Part shown: in pieces, positions 8,206-16,081 of the stretch
Position numbering within the stretch: the first letter of the stretch is position 1
Layout of the letters: each line of letters opens with the position of its first letter
Assembly (NCBI GenBank): GCA_023255955.1
Contig: JAGDWD010000010.1
Location: 22,569 to 74,764, forward strand
Source: Desulfurococcales archaeon
GTDB lineage: Archaea > Thermoproteota > Thermoprotei_A > Sulfolobales > NBVN01
DNA length: 52,196 nucleotides
Direction of reading: 5' to 3'
Position numbers and translations under genes: made by a program
The notes under the pieces: generated by a model
Seen by the model: only the letters and a program-made list of their open reading frames with translations
Databases searched by the model: none
Told to the model about the DNA's origin: nothing

Positions 8206-10023
8206 TTAGGTTCGGAACTTAGCCAGCCTTAAGCCCCTAACGAATAGCCCCAGGAGTAGTACGTCCAGTACTAAGCTAATGAACACTGCGACGCCTGCCG
8301 TAGCTATGTAGAGTGCTGGCAGGTACGGGACTACATATATCAGCCAGATCAGGAGTGCTCCGGTAACTGTGACCCAGAGGAATAGTGCTGGGACCATGAT
8401 TAGGTAGCTGACAGCTCCACGAACCTTCAGTATAGCGTAGACCCACAGTGCTGACGTTAGGAGAGCTAGAGCTGCTAGTAGCTGGTTAGTACCTGCGAAT
8501 GCTGGCCAGACTATCTGGTAGGCATATATGGTCTTCTTAGGGTCTATCGGGTCAGGTAGCTTCGGGTACGCCATTAAAGCACCAATGAGCACACCTATCG
8601 TTGAAGCAAACCACCTATTCGTTAAGACCTTCCTCACGCCTGGGCTAACCCAGTCGAACATCTCAGACCATGCAAACCTAGCTAACCTATTCGCTGTGTC
8701 GAGGGTCGTTAAGACGAACGCTGCTAGACACCAAGCTGCGAACGTGTAGAACCCTCTGTAGAGGTCGGGGAAAGCCTCTAAACCGAATATCTTAGACCAA
8801 GCTGCTGCCTGCATCAGGCCGTAACCGGTGTAGAATCTCGCTGTACCGGCGAGTTTAAGTATGTTCGGTGTGGCTGTTATGTTGATTGCCTTCATGAGTA
8901 TGTTCGTTGGTATACCTACGTTAGATGCGAACTGAGCGAAGTCCCAGGCAAAAGCTGCTGGTAGTATGACTGCTAGCGACGATACAGCACCCTCAGTTAA
9001 CATCCCTCCATAGCCGACGAGCAGCCCATCTAACTCGCTTGATAGCTGCTTCGAGGTTGTACCTGAAGCTGTCACGGAGTGGAACCCGGATAGAGCTCCA
9101 CAAGCTATTGTGAGTGGTACCGTAGGCCAGAACCAGGCTATATCCCAGCCAGCAGGGGCTGTACCAGATACAGCGCCTATCACAGCTCCCTTAGCAACAA
9201 ACGACGTGATTAGGGGACCCGTTAACGGTACTGCGGCTACGAATAGGGGTGCTATCACCGCTAGAGCTACGAAGCCCCAGAGTAGGTAGGCGTTGAGGTA
9301 GTCTCTAGGCTGTAGGAGGTACCAGACCGGGAGGGAAGCTGCTACGATGCTGTATAGGGCTAATACTAACACCCAGTTCTCGTAGGGCATCGAGATGCTC
9401 GAGTTCAAGCTGAAAACTATTATCCCGACAAGTAGCACCAGAGCTATGGATGTGGCTACCTTCACCGACAGCCCGACCCTGTAGACCAGTAACCCGAAGA
9501 GAAGTGCTAGCGGCATGTAGAGGAGGGCTACTACGGCAGCTGACGGCGAGGCAATGAACGTCGAGCTCGCAACACTTAGGAAAGCTGCTAGTACCAGTAT
9601 TAGGGCGAACCATATATATGCTAGGAATATGTACCTAGCCCTCCTACCCATCACAGACTCCGTTATCGTACCTATGGAGACACCTCCATGCCTGACACTA
9701 GCCATTAGCGATAGGTAGTCGTGGACAGCACCGATGAATATGTTACCGAAGAGAACCCACACTAACGGTAGGAACCATCCCCAAGCAAGTGCTATTGCGG
9801 GCCCTGTTATAGGGCCTGCACCAGCTATCGAAGCGAAGTGATGGCCGTACAGCACGTACTTATTTGCTGGTACGTAGTCCACACCATCGAACTTCTCTAC
9901 AGCTGGTGTAGGTCTGGTCGGATCTGCCTTCACAATTCTCTGCTCTAGAAGTTTCCTACCATAGAATACGTAGGCTACTCCATATATTAGTAAAACTATT
10001 AGGAGGATTACTATGGGAGTCAC
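8206..10023 (-). CDS. cstA: CstA-family carbon starvation transporter
   Basis: Multispanning membrane carrier of the CstA family; bacterial members take up pyruvate and, in some cases, peptides. The 605 residues form about 15-16 hydrophobic helices. Family blocks visible include YGHHFASIAGAGPITGPAIA near residues 60-80, a HDYLSLMASVRHGGVSIG loop near 100-120, and WPAFAGTNQLLAALAL near the C-terminus. The GTG start at 10023 overlaps the stop of the upstream small membrane gene in GTGA, indicating translational coupling. The exact substrate in archaea is not settled. Confidence 0.93.
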   Translation of the reverse strand: MTPIVILLIVLLIYGVAYVFYGRKLLEQRIVKADPTRPTPAVEKFDGVDYVPANKYVLYGHHFASIAGAGPITGPAIALAWGWFLPLVWVLFGNIFIGAVHDYLSLMASVRHGGVSIGTITESVMGRRARYIFLAYIWFALILVLAAFLSVASSTFIASPSAAVVALLYMPLALLFGLLVYRVGLSVKVATSIALVLLVGIIVFSLNSSISMPYENWVLVLALYSIVAASLPVWYLLQPRDYLNAYLLWGFVALAVIAPLFVAAVPLTGPLITSFVAKGAVIGAVSGTAPAGWDIAWFWPTVPLTIACGALSGFHSVTASGTTSKQLSSELDGLLVGYGGMLTEGAVSSLAVILPAAFAWDFAQFASNVGIPTNILMKAINITATPNILKLAGTARFYTGYGLMQAAAWSKIFGLEAFPDLYRGFYTFAAWCLAAFVLTTLDTANRLARFAWSEMFDWVSPGVRKVLTNRWFASTIGVLIGALMAYPKLPDPIDPKKTIYAYQIVWPAFAGTNQLLAALALLTSALWVYAILKVRGAVSYLIMVPALFLWVTVTGALLIWLIYVVPYLPALYIATAGVAVFISLVLDVLLLGLFVRGLRLAKFRT

Positions 10024-10259
10024 TTCCTCCCACCCTCAGGTAGCTTCTTCCCGGTTCTAGCCTCCACAAACTTCCTTACAGCTATCGGTACATCACCCAG
10101 CCAGAGCCAGGGACCCAATATGAGGACCACGAAACCCATGAAGGTTGCTGCTAAAGCCATATCACCCGAGATCTTCCCACCACCCACAACGAATCCCGCT
10201 ATGATCACGATTATGGCGAGCGCTGTTAAGGCTAAACCGATTAATTCCTTAGCGGACAT
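10020..10259 (-). CDS. Small two-helix membrane protein coupled to CstA
   Basis: 79 residues with two predicted membrane helices (about 9-27 and 35-53) and a basic C-terminal tail. It is the first gene of the cstA operon and overlaps cstA by four bases. A GAGGTG ribosome site lies at 10263-10268 and a TATA element at 10291-10300. It is probably an accessory subunit or stability factor of the carrier, in the way small proteins accompany many solute carriers; this is inferred from coupling, since I do not recognise the sequence family. Confidence 0.75.
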   Translation of the reverse strand: MSAKELIGLALTALAIIVIIAGFVVGGGKISGDMALAATFMGFVVLILGPWLWLGDVPIAVRKFVEARTGKKLPEGGRK

Positions 10260-10290
10260 AGAGGCACCTCAACATTATTATCTACAGCAA

Positions 10291-10300
10291 ACTAATAAAA
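10291..10300 (-). promoter_or_regulatory. TATA box of the cstA operon
   Basis: Reads TTTTATTAGT on the minus strand, about 37 nt before ATG 10259. With GAGGTG between, a short-leader transcript beginning near 10270 is expected. Confidence 0.4.
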
Positions 10301-10589
10301 TTACATGTTTACTAACATACACAGCACGTAGCCCGTAACTATCGCGGGATCATCGGCGACGGCAAGATATCGTTAGCGTCGCACTTTAAGAGACGTACCT
10401 CACCCAACTACCGTGAGTGAACCCCTATTTCTGAGTAAGTCACAGCTTCCCGCACTTAACCGAAGCAACACCTACTACCTACGGGGTCCTGAAAGACTGC
10501 CATAACGAGTTTTTGCTGAAGAGTTCTAGGAAAACCCATGGAGTCATTAGTAGATATGGCTGGACCCAGCAAAGTAGAGAAAAATTACC
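10301..10589. other. Intergenic stretch, no gene seen
   Basis: Between the cstA operon promoter and the tail of the next gene I see no convincing frame, tRNA or repeat. An inverted element GCCCGTAACTATCGCGGG (near 10330-10347) could form a short hairpin but has no known counterpart. Confidence 0.4.
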
Positions 10590-11348
10590 TCATGCTTTTG
10601 ACGCTATCTCTCTTAGAGCAGCCAATATTTCCCTCTCCAATATACCGTGGCTCTCGAAGTGGTTGTTAGGGTCTTTCGTTAATGTGTAGACCCAGTACAG
10701 GAGAAAGAGTCCTGTGAATATTGTGAGTATTAGATATAGGAACGTGCTTCTTTCCGGGACACTCTTTAACTCCTCCGCTCTCCTAATGAACGTCGGCACC
10801 CTCTCCCTAACCTCATCTACTAGCTCCGCGAGTAGGAGTTTCTCCTTTTCGGAGTGTTTAGAGAAGTCCTTGTTTAGGAAGTGGTATACGTAGTAGATAT
10901 AGAGCGGTACAATTATCAGGATAGTGTTAGCTATGGCACTCCTCTCCCTGGAGTTTACCTCCCTAAGCTCGTTGAGCCTGGATTTAATTAGAGGAGTTTT
11001 CCTGAAGTTCAGTAGCTCAGCTATCTCAGAAACTACCTCGAAGAACATTAATGTTCTACTGAAATGATCGTTCCTCCTCTTAATCCATCGGTACACGACA
11101 TAGAAGTTTAGGACTATAGCTACGATTATCACTACCAGCCCCGCGGCAATCAATCCGAGACCGGACGGCCCTCGAGGTGTTATTGCGGCGATTACTCCTA
11201 TAAACAGCATTAATACTCCTATAAAGATCAGTATAGCGGGCACGAACGGGAGGATCGTGGGCATCATGTAGTCGGTCTTCCTAGCCTCGTTAACGAGTTC
11301 CTCAGCCCTTTTAAGGAGGGCCTCGACCCTGTCCTTCGGTGAGGACAA
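10590..11348 (-). CDS. Four-helix membrane protein of unknown function
   Basis: About 252 residues. An N-terminal cytoplasmic amphipathic helix (VEALLKRAEELVNEARK) is followed by two adjacent membrane helices, a basic loop (RWIKRRNDHFSR), a third helix (AIANTILIIVPLYIYYVYHFL spread), a charged helical segment and a fourth helix near the end. I know of no function. The open frame reaches a TTG at 11378, but a TATA-like ACTTATATT at 11377-11385 abuts that codon, so the TTG at 11348 is the better start. It is divergent from the SpoIIM-like gene. Confidence 0.6.
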   Translation of the reverse strand: MSSPKDRVEALLKRAEELVNEARKTDYMMPTILPFVPAILIFIGVLMLFIGVIAAITPRGPSGLGLIAAGLVVIIVAIVLNFYVVYRWIKRRNDHFSRTLMFFEVVSEIAELLNFRKTPLIKSRLNELREVNSRERSAIANTILIIVPLYIYYVYHFLNKDFSKHSEKEKLLLAELVDEVRERVPTFIRRAEELKSVPERSTFLYLILTIFTGLFLLYWVYTLTKDPNNHFESHGILEREILAALREIASKA

Positions 11349-11455
11349 GTTACCCCCAGATTTTCTCCTATTGAGCAATATAAGTGCCTACATAGATTTG
11401 ATTGAAGGAAGTACTTATTACTTAGTAGCATGGATATACCTAGCGGTAGAGGGGT

Positions 11456-12025
11456 TTGAGGCATCTTGCTAAGCACTTCCTTGTATGGCTTTTAGTTACT
11501 TTCGTTTCGGTAGGCTACATAGCTTACGTGCTCCACCTAGAGATACCGCCCTTCCTGAGACCTATCACAGAGACATTATCTAAGACCCTGATCGACACAG
11601 CTCAAGCTACCAGACCTGAGGTAGGTGAGCCTCCATGGACCTACGTATTGAGGGTTGCTACCTTGATCTTCCTCAATAACGTGAGGGTTGAGCTCCTCTC
11701 AGCATCCCCATTTCTCGGCATCCTCTCCTACCCAGCATCACTCACCGTTACTGCCTGGGTACTGAAGTCCATAACTATCGCGAGGTTCGGTGAAAGGTGG
11801 CTGGAGGTGAGTATCGGGGTGCTCTACATGCCGCACACATACCTGGAGCTACTAGCCTACAGCATAGTCTTCGTGGAGGGATGTATAGCAACATACTACC
11901 TAGTAGCTAGAGAAGACATACCGGAAAGCCATGTAAGGACGTACGCCATATCCCTCGCAATCTCGTTGACGGTACTCATCATAGCAGCACTCGTGGAAGC
12001 ATACGAGATAGCACTCAACCTATAG
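11456..12025 (+). CDS. SpoIIM/DUF95-like membrane protein
   Basis: 189 residues, about five membrane helices. The middle has FLNNVRVELL followed by a Gly/Pro/Ser turn, and later LYMPHTYLELLAYSIVFVEG, which matches the SpoIIM/DUF95 pattern of an NN-x-R block and a P-H-x-x-x-E-L motif in a membrane helix. In bacteria the family includes a septal peptidoglycan-complex member; archaeal members, often encoded near RDD or ABC genes, have unknown roles. The TTG start at 11456 is supported by GAGGGG a few bases upstream and a TATA-like CTTATTACTT near 11415. It is monocistronic. Confidence 0.7.
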   Translation: MRHLAKHFLVWLLVTFVSVGYIAYVLHLEIPPFLRPITETLSKTLIDTAQATRPEVGEPPWTYVLRVATLIFLNNVRVELLSASPFLGILSYPASLTVTAWVLKSITIARFGERWLEVSIGVLYMPHTYLELLAYSIVFVEGCIATYYLVAREDIPESHVRTYAISLAISLTVLIIAALVEAYEIALNL

Positions 12026-12054
12026 ATATAGCAACAATCGAAAACAAGCTTCCA

Positions 12055-12070
12055 GCTTTAAACTATTTAA
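12055..12070 (+). promoter_or_regulatory. TATA region for the first HEPN/MNT pair
   Basis: The A/T-rich TTTAAACTATTTAAG block lies 30-45 nt before the GTG starts of the HEPN gene, suggesting a transcript with little or no leader. Confidence 0.35.
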
Positions 12071-12099
12071 GTATCTCCACATAGATATGTTGTTACTAG

Positions 12100-12534
12100 G
12101 TGCTTCCAGTGTCTTACTTAGATGATGCTGAGTTTGAGAGATGGATGAGGAGCGCTCTGAAGACCCTCGAATCTGCTAGGAGAGACCTGGAGTTCGGAGA
12201 CTATAACTGGGCATGCTTTAAAGCCCACCAAGTTGTTGAGAAGGCGTTGAAGGCTGTTCTATGGGGGGTTGGGAAACCTAAGATTGGACACTCACTCATC
12301 CACTTACTTAACTACCTTGCTGAGAGCGTGGGTATGGAACCTCCTGAGGAAGTAGTCCATGCGTGTACTGTTTTAAGTAAGTTTTACACCCCTACTAGGT
12401 ACCCTGACGTGTGGAGTGAGGGTATTCCGGAGGAATACTACAGCAGGAACGAAGCAGAGGAAGCTATAAAGCTCTCTATGAGAGTTATCGACTGGGTAAG
12501 GGAGCTGTGGCGAGGATTATCGAGGAAAGGTTGA
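12100..12534 (+). CDS. HEPN domain protein of a HEPN/MNT pair (first pair)
   Basis: 144-residue helical protein of the HEPN family (PF05168 type). The block GDYNWACFKAHQVVEKALKA is the hallmark of this group, and FYTPTRYPDVW gives the conserved aromatic-TRYPD segment. HEPN proteins paired with minimal nucleotidyltransferases form type VII-like toxin-antitoxin modules in which the HEPN partner is an RNase toxin or is silenced by AMPylation. GTG 12100 is the longest start; GTG 12109 is equally possible. The gene overlaps the nucleotidyltransferase gene by 28 bp, so the two are expressed together. Confidence 0.9.
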   Translation: MLPVSYLDDAEFERWMRSALKTLESARRDLEFGDYNWACFKAHQVVEKALKAVLWGVGKPKIGHSLIHLLNYLAESVGMEPPEEVVHACTVLSKFYTPTRYPDVWSEGIPEEYYSRNEAEEAIKLSMRVIDWVRELWRGLSRKG

Positions 12535-12899
12535 ACATCAGGGAGAGAGCTATCCAGGAAGCTAGAGAGTTCGCTATCTGCGCCTCTGAGAAGCTGGGAG
12601 AGATTACAGCAGTTCTATTTGGGAGCTACGCTAGGGGGGACTTCAACGAGTGGAGCGATATAGATGTACTTGTAGTAGCTAAAAACCTCCCGAAAAACCC
12701 GCTCCAAAGACTCAGCCTAATCGATGAGTGTGTTAGGAGGTTTCCGAGAGTGGAGGTGGTGATCGTAACTATCGAGGAGTTTACGAAGATGAGAAATAAG
12801 AACCCAGCCATCATGGAGGCCACTCAGAAGGGTGTTACACTAATAGATGGTGTGGGTCTACTAACCGAGAGAACCCGGTCTTCACATTCAGGGAAGTAG
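12507..12899 (+). CDS. Minimal nucleotidyltransferase (MNT) of the first HEPN pair
   Basis: 130 residues. The motif GSYARGDFNEWSDIDVLVV at about 39-57 is the catalytic core of DNA polymerase beta-like nucleotidyltransferases; the two Asp of SDID are the metal ligands and a third acidic residue lies in VEVVIVT. MNT antitoxins modify their HEPN partner with AMP. GTG 12507 lies inside the HEPN gene. The C-terminal 20 residues (after VTLIDG) run beyond the usual end of the fold and look unconserved. Confidence 0.9.
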   Translation: MARIIEERLNIRERAIQEAREFAICASEKLGEITAVLFGSYARGDFNEWSDIDVLVVAKNLPKNPLQRLSLIDECVRRFPRVEVVIVTIEEFTKMRNKNPAIMEATQKGVTLIDGVGLLTERTRSSHSGK

Positions 12900-12900
12900 C

Positions 12901-13098
12901 TACAGAAATAGAAGTTCTCATGTTAATATACCCAGAACCTGCTATTTTATCTATATAGGTGCTGTCTCCGGAGACTTAATTACCGAGGAAACAGCGTGGA
13001 ACATCTTCAAGAGGAAGCACTGGAGTAGATATGAGGGACCGGGTTATACTTCCCAGGTTTTAGCAGAGTGCTTTATGTTGGTGGGCATGATACTTTAG
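12901..13098 (+). other. Orphan open frame between the two HEPN/MNT pairs
   Basis: Directly after the MNT stop, in another frame, 65 codons stay open to a TAG at 13096-13098. The second half encodes WNIFKRKHWSRYEGPGYTSQ followed by a hydrophobic end; it has protein-like composition but no good start codon. It may be the degraded tail of a lost gene. The rest of 13099-13296 holds short, unconvincing frames only. Family not recognised. Confidence 0.25.
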
Positions 13099-13296
13099 AA
13101 CACCTTAATGTATCATGTATCTATACGCGGCAGTAGCTGAAGATGGGTTCTAATGGAGGTCTCAATTTCATACTATTTCTTCAGCTGTTAAATACTGAAG
13201 TAGCTGAGTTGAAGGCGATTATGGGATAGGTACTACGAACGTGCTCTACCACTCTCGAAGCTCTTCGTAAATATGTGGAGTAAGTAGTGAAATACG

Positions 13297-13671
13297 TTAG
13301 TGAGACTTATGATCACTTACTACCTCTTGATAGACGTCAATAAGCTTTCTGTAAACTTCTTCGTATTCTCTCCCTGTGATTATATGTAGCTCAAAAGGGT
13401 TATCGATCCCAACCTCATTAACAACCTCCCTGAATATCTTTCCCCTCAAGAGGGGGTCCCCAGCTAGCTCGGTAATTACGAGTACGTCTATATCGCTATC
13501 GCTCCTCATAGTACCCTTAACGAAGCTCCCGAAGACTACCACTCTACAGTCAGGATCGAGCCTCCTGCAGGTATCCCTTATCTTCACTAGGTAGGTCCAG
13601 GCTTTCTCGATATACTCCCTCCTCCTAGTTACGTACTCGAGCAGGAGGTCTATGAGAGATTCTCTAAACAC
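13297..13671 (-). CDS. Minimal nucleotidyltransferase (MNT) of the second HEPN pair
   Basis: 124 residues with VVVFGSFVKGTMRSDSDIDVL near 44-64: the GSF and DSDID elements form the nucleotidyltransferase active site, and FELHIIT supplies the third carboxylate strand. The tail YEEVYRKLIDVYQEV is typical of the crenarchaeal branch of this family, which differs from the first pair's MNT (GSYARG type). GTG 13671 is inside the HEPN gene (22 bp overlap). It is the second gene of its operon and converges on the first pair. Confidence 0.88.
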   Translation of the reverse strand: MFRESLIDLLLEYVTRRREYIEKAWTYLVKIRDTCRRLDPDCRVVVFGSFVKGTMRSDSDIDVLVITELAGDPLLRGKIFREVVNEVGIDNPFELHIITGREYEEVYRKLIDVYQEVVSDHKSH

Positions 13672-14045
13672 CTAAACACCTCCAATAGCTTCTCACCTAG
13701 GTTAATAGCTCTAAGTGCTACCTCCCTCTCATACTCTCTAGGTACGTAGCGTGAGGAGATGTAGGATTCCTCCAGTAAGTAGAGGGCCTCCAGGTTCTCA
13801 GATATGAGCTTACCTAGCTCGCAGTCCTCGTAGACCCTAGCTAGATCCCTCAGTAACTTCACGAGTGTGTGTACCTTTGGGAAGTCTCCGAGTTTCCTAT
13901 ATATAAGGTACTTAGCGTATAGCTGAGCAAACTGCTCGACGTGGAAAAGCACTAGGTCGTAGTCACCGCTATCGAGATCGACTCTAGCATCTCTAAGGAA
14001 ACTTAAAGCCCTTCTCTTAAGTAATTCAAAGCTCGTAGACCCCAC
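13650..14045 (-). CDS. HEPN domain protein of the second HEPN/MNT pair
   Basis: 131 residues, all helical. RARVDLDSGDYDLVLFHVEQ-like helix (residues about 18-38) with FAQLYAKYLIYRKLGDFPKVHTLVKLL matches the crenarchaeal HEPN group that pairs with DSDID nucleotidyltransferases, including the K-x-H-T-L segment. SSRYVPREY corresponds to the TRYPD region of other HEPN antitoxin/toxin proteins. GTG 14045 sits about 27 nt from a TATA-like GCTTATTA at 14068-14075, so the message is probably leaderless. Confidence 0.85.
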   Translation of the reverse strand: MGSTSFELLKRRALSFLRDARVDLDSGDYDLVLFHVEQFAQLYAKYLIYRKLGDFPKVHTLVKLLRDLARVYEDCELGKLISENLEALYLLEESYISSRYVPREYEREVALRAINLGEKLLEVFRCLENLS

Positions 14046-14067
14046 CTTACCAAGCTTAAGGTTAAGC

Positions 14068-14075
14068 TAATAAGC
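14068..14075 (-). promoter_or_regulatory. TATA box of the second HEPN/MNT pair
   Basis: GCTTATTA on the minus strand, centred about 27 nt from GTG 14045, the distance expected for a leaderless archaeal gene. Confidence 0.4.
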
Positions 14076-14229
14076 AAAGCCAAGCCGCTGCCTACGGTAG
14101 CTGGGAGCATCGAACCCTTTGAGGTTTAGGAACCGCTTCTGATTAGCATTAACCTCGTTACAGACCATTTACATTAAATGACGACCTTAAGCAGTAACTA
14201 CAAATTTATATGGAGAGAAAAATTATTAG

Positions 14230-14418
14230 TTAAGTAGGTAAAGGGTTGATGACTAGATTCACAATGTACGTTCCTACAGCTCCGGCTATAGTTATCACCA
14301 TAAACATTTTAGTTGGAGTCTCTCTTTCCAAGTCATTTACTCGCGGCTACCTGAAGAACAGTATAAGCAAGGTAAGTATAAGAGCTATCGCAGTGGCTTC
14401 ACGTAGTTGCGTTAGCAT
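14230..14418 (-). pseudogene. Degenerate small membrane protein gene (paralogue of 14716-14889)
   Basis: From ATG 14418 the minus strand encodes a 23-residue hydrophobic peptide starting MLTQLREATAIALIL and ending at a TAG (14347-14349). The same frame then stays open for 38 more codons to TAA 14230-14232 and contains a second hydrophobic helix (KMFMVITIAGAVGTYIVNLV). The first 40 nt and the DNA just upstream resemble the start of the gene at 14889 (shared TQLREA/VQLYEA and a common GGGT-AT-TTA leader). I read it as a broken tandem copy; two very short proteins or TAG readthrough are less likely. Confidence 0.4.
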
Positions 14419-14518
14419 TACCCAGTTTATCAGTTGAGATCGAACATTAGCACTTCATTTAGAGACCCCGCTACCTAGAAACCTACGCGAGTAGTAGTCC
14501 TAGATGGAGAGTTATTAA

Positions 14519-14683
14519 TTAGAATAGGGAGAGGAACATTATTAAAAGTATGATGAATATCGTTACAGCGTAGGTAGTGATTACTGTCTTACTATACAGC
14601 ATCTTCGGTATAGTTTCACTTAGTATCTTTTCCTGAAGCTCCTTCACCTTCTCCTGCATCTTCTCCTGAATAGCTTTCCTCAT
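14519..14683 (-). CDS. Small coiled-coil membrane protein, probable C-terminal part of a frameshifted gene
   Basis: 54 residues from ATG 14683: a charged heptad-like helix (MRKAIQEKMQEKVKELQEKI) followed by one membrane helix near the C-terminus (TTYAVTIFIILLIMFLSLF). The same frame is open upstream to about 14730 without a start. The preceding gene (14716-14889) stops by frameshift just where this frame begins, so both may be halves of one 110-residue protein with a membrane helix at each end and a coiled coil between. Unknown family. Confidence 0.45.
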   Translation of the reverse strand: MRKAIQEKMQEKVKELQEKILSETIPKMLYSKTVITTYAVTIFIILLIMFLSLF

Positions 14684-14715
14684 CTCCTCTGGGATTGAAT
14701 CGAGGGAGGCTTCTC

Positions 14716-14889
14716 TTAAGGTACCGATTCATCTATTACATACATGAATGGGCCGTAATCATGTACTTTAACTTTATATAGATACTTACTTAGTCGTCTA
14801 TGTCTAGACGTAATTATGATAGTAGCCGTAATAATTGGAGTAAGTACGAGAGCACGTACTACTGCTTCATATAGCTGCACTAATATCAC
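14716..14889 (-). CDS. Small membrane protein, probable N-terminal part of a frameshifted gene
   Basis: 57 residues from GTG 14889: a hydrophobic helix (RALVLTPIITATIIIT) then a basic stretch (SRHRRLSKYLYKVKV) and DYGPFMYVIDESVP before TAA at 14716-14718. Directly beyond, in the next frame, begins LREASLDSIPEEM leading into the coiled-coil protein at 14519-14683, so a single inserted or lost base near 14716-14725 would join them. It resembles the start of the broken copy at 14230-14418. Function unknown; a small membrane partner of the adjacent HEPN modules is only a guess. Confidence 0.45.
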   Translation of the reverse strand: MILVQLYEAVVRALVLTPIITATIIITSRHRRLSKYLYKVKVHDYGPFMYVIDESVP

Positions 14890-15002
14890 CCAATCTACCA
14901 GTTAAAACTAAACATATGTTCTAATCACACCAACATTTTAACATTTATGGACACCACCACTTGTTCACATTATAACTATGTAGTGCGCTACCTCACGATA
15001 GA

Positions 15003-15035
15003 CAGCCCTCACATACTGTGGTGCGTAGAGGGCTG
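15003..15035. other. Hairpin with 8-bp perfect stem in a 450-bp gene-free stretch
   Basis: CAGCCCTC (15003-15010) and GAGGGCTG (15028-15035) pair perfectly around a 17-nt loop. The flanks 14890-15343 hold no convincing coding frame (a 71-codon frame at 14947-15162 has unlikely Cys/His-rich composition) and no tRNA. It could be a small structured RNA or a transcription end signal. Confidence 0.3.
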
Positions 15036-15343
15036 GGAGACCGAGTTTTGTATAAGATGCATAAACATACTTCGACTACGTAAACTTAAGAGTGTATGTT
15101 CTCACCATATTCATCACCCACTAAACCCGGTGGATACGTTCTTAGTAGATTTCAGGGCTTAGGCTTACACTATCTAGGTAATGATTAGGTCTGTAGGGTT
15201 CGCGAAGTCCGTTATCTTTCTTGGGGGCATGTTTAAGGTAGGGCTCCAGATTTCCTAGCTGGATAAGAGGAGCTCTAGGGTATTCACCTCCTACTAACCT
15301 GCTAGATGTATTTTGCTGTAGGGAAATGTGAGGTGGTGGTAAC

Positions 15344-16006
15344 GTGAAGGCGTTACTCACTGGTTTCGAGCCTTTCGGTGGGGATAGGTTGAACCCCTCG
15401 GAGATGGTAGTGAGGAGATTTAGTGAGGTAGGGACCTCCGAGCTGCCGGGTCTGGAGATACACACAGTGGTTTTACCGGTATCCTTTAGGAGGGCTGGGA
15501 TGGTGTTGAGGGGTCTCCTAGACGAGCTTAAGCCTGACATCTACATAGGTCTCGGCCTCTCAGCAGGCATATCATTCGTTACTGTCGAGAGGGTGGCGAT
15601 TAACGTTAAGGACGCTAGGATACCTGATAACGACGGGGAGCAACCGGTAGATGAGCCGATAGATCCCGATGGACCGGCAGCGTACTTTACTACCCTACCT
15701 AAGAAGGCCATAGTTAGGAGGCTTAGGGAGAGCGGTATACCGGCAGCTATCTCTAACAGTGCCGGGACCTTCCTCTGCAACTATGTGACGTACATCTCAC
15801 TGCATTACTCCGCAAGGTACGGCTATCCGAGGAGGGCTGGCTTCATGCACCTACCTCTACTCCCGGAGCAGGCGGCTACGAGGAGTGGTGAGCGTGCTGG
15901 GATCCCACCGAGCATGTCTTTAGATACTATGATGAGGGCGGTTAAGATAGCTTTAGGAACTACTATGGAGATGTTTGGTGGGCCTGATGAGAGGTTACCT
16001 CCCTAG
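15344..16006 (+). CDS. pcp: Pyrrolidone-carboxylate peptidase (pyroglutamyl peptidase I), family C15
   Basis: Cytoplasmic cysteine peptidase that removes N-terminal pyroglutamate from peptides. 220 residues, normal for the family. The signature start LLTGFEPFGG is present and the triad is complete: Glu82 in VERVAINV, Cys145 in SNSAGTFLCNYVTY, His169 in AGFMHLPLLP. The GTG start at 15344 follows GAGGTGGT with good spacing. It stands alone between a gene-free stretch and the LemA gene. It fits the peptide-uptake genes elsewhere in the window. Confidence 0.97.
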   Translation: MKALLTGFEPFGGDRLNPSEMVVRRFSEVGTSELPGLEIHTVVLPVSFRRAGMVLRGLLDELKPDIYIGLGLSAGISFVTVERVAINVKDARIPDNDGEQPVDEPIDPDGPAAYFTTLPKKAIVRRLRESGIPAAISNSAGTFLCNYVTYISLHYSARYGYPRRAGFMHLPLLPEQAATRSGERAGIPPSMSLDTMMRAVKIALGTTMEMFGGPDERLPP

Positions 16007-16042
16007 CTTATACGTTCTCTTCTCTTTGATGGATGGTTAATC

Positions 16043-16052
16043 TTTTTTTAAG
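16043..16052 (+). promoter_or_regulatory. TATA element of the lemA-DUF2207 operon
   Basis: TTTTTTTAAG about 34 nt before ATG 16082 would give a short leader of under 10 nt. Confidence 0.35.
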
Positions 16053-16081
16053 TTCACTAGGCAGTAGTACTGGGTTAACCT

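Noticed and set aside
14347-14349. TAG inside the small membrane gene as a pyrrolysine codon
   Set aside because: No sign of pyrrolysine use in the window (genes also end in TAG normally), and neighbouring copies are also broken, so decay is simpler.
14947-15162. 71-codon frame on the plus strand
   Set aside because: Cys/His-rich, unlikely composition, no ribosome site and no recognisable domain; probably chance.
15142-15540. 132-codon frame opposite the start of pcp
   Set aside because: Lies mostly antisense to a well-supported peptidase gene; Ser/Pro-rich shadow composition.
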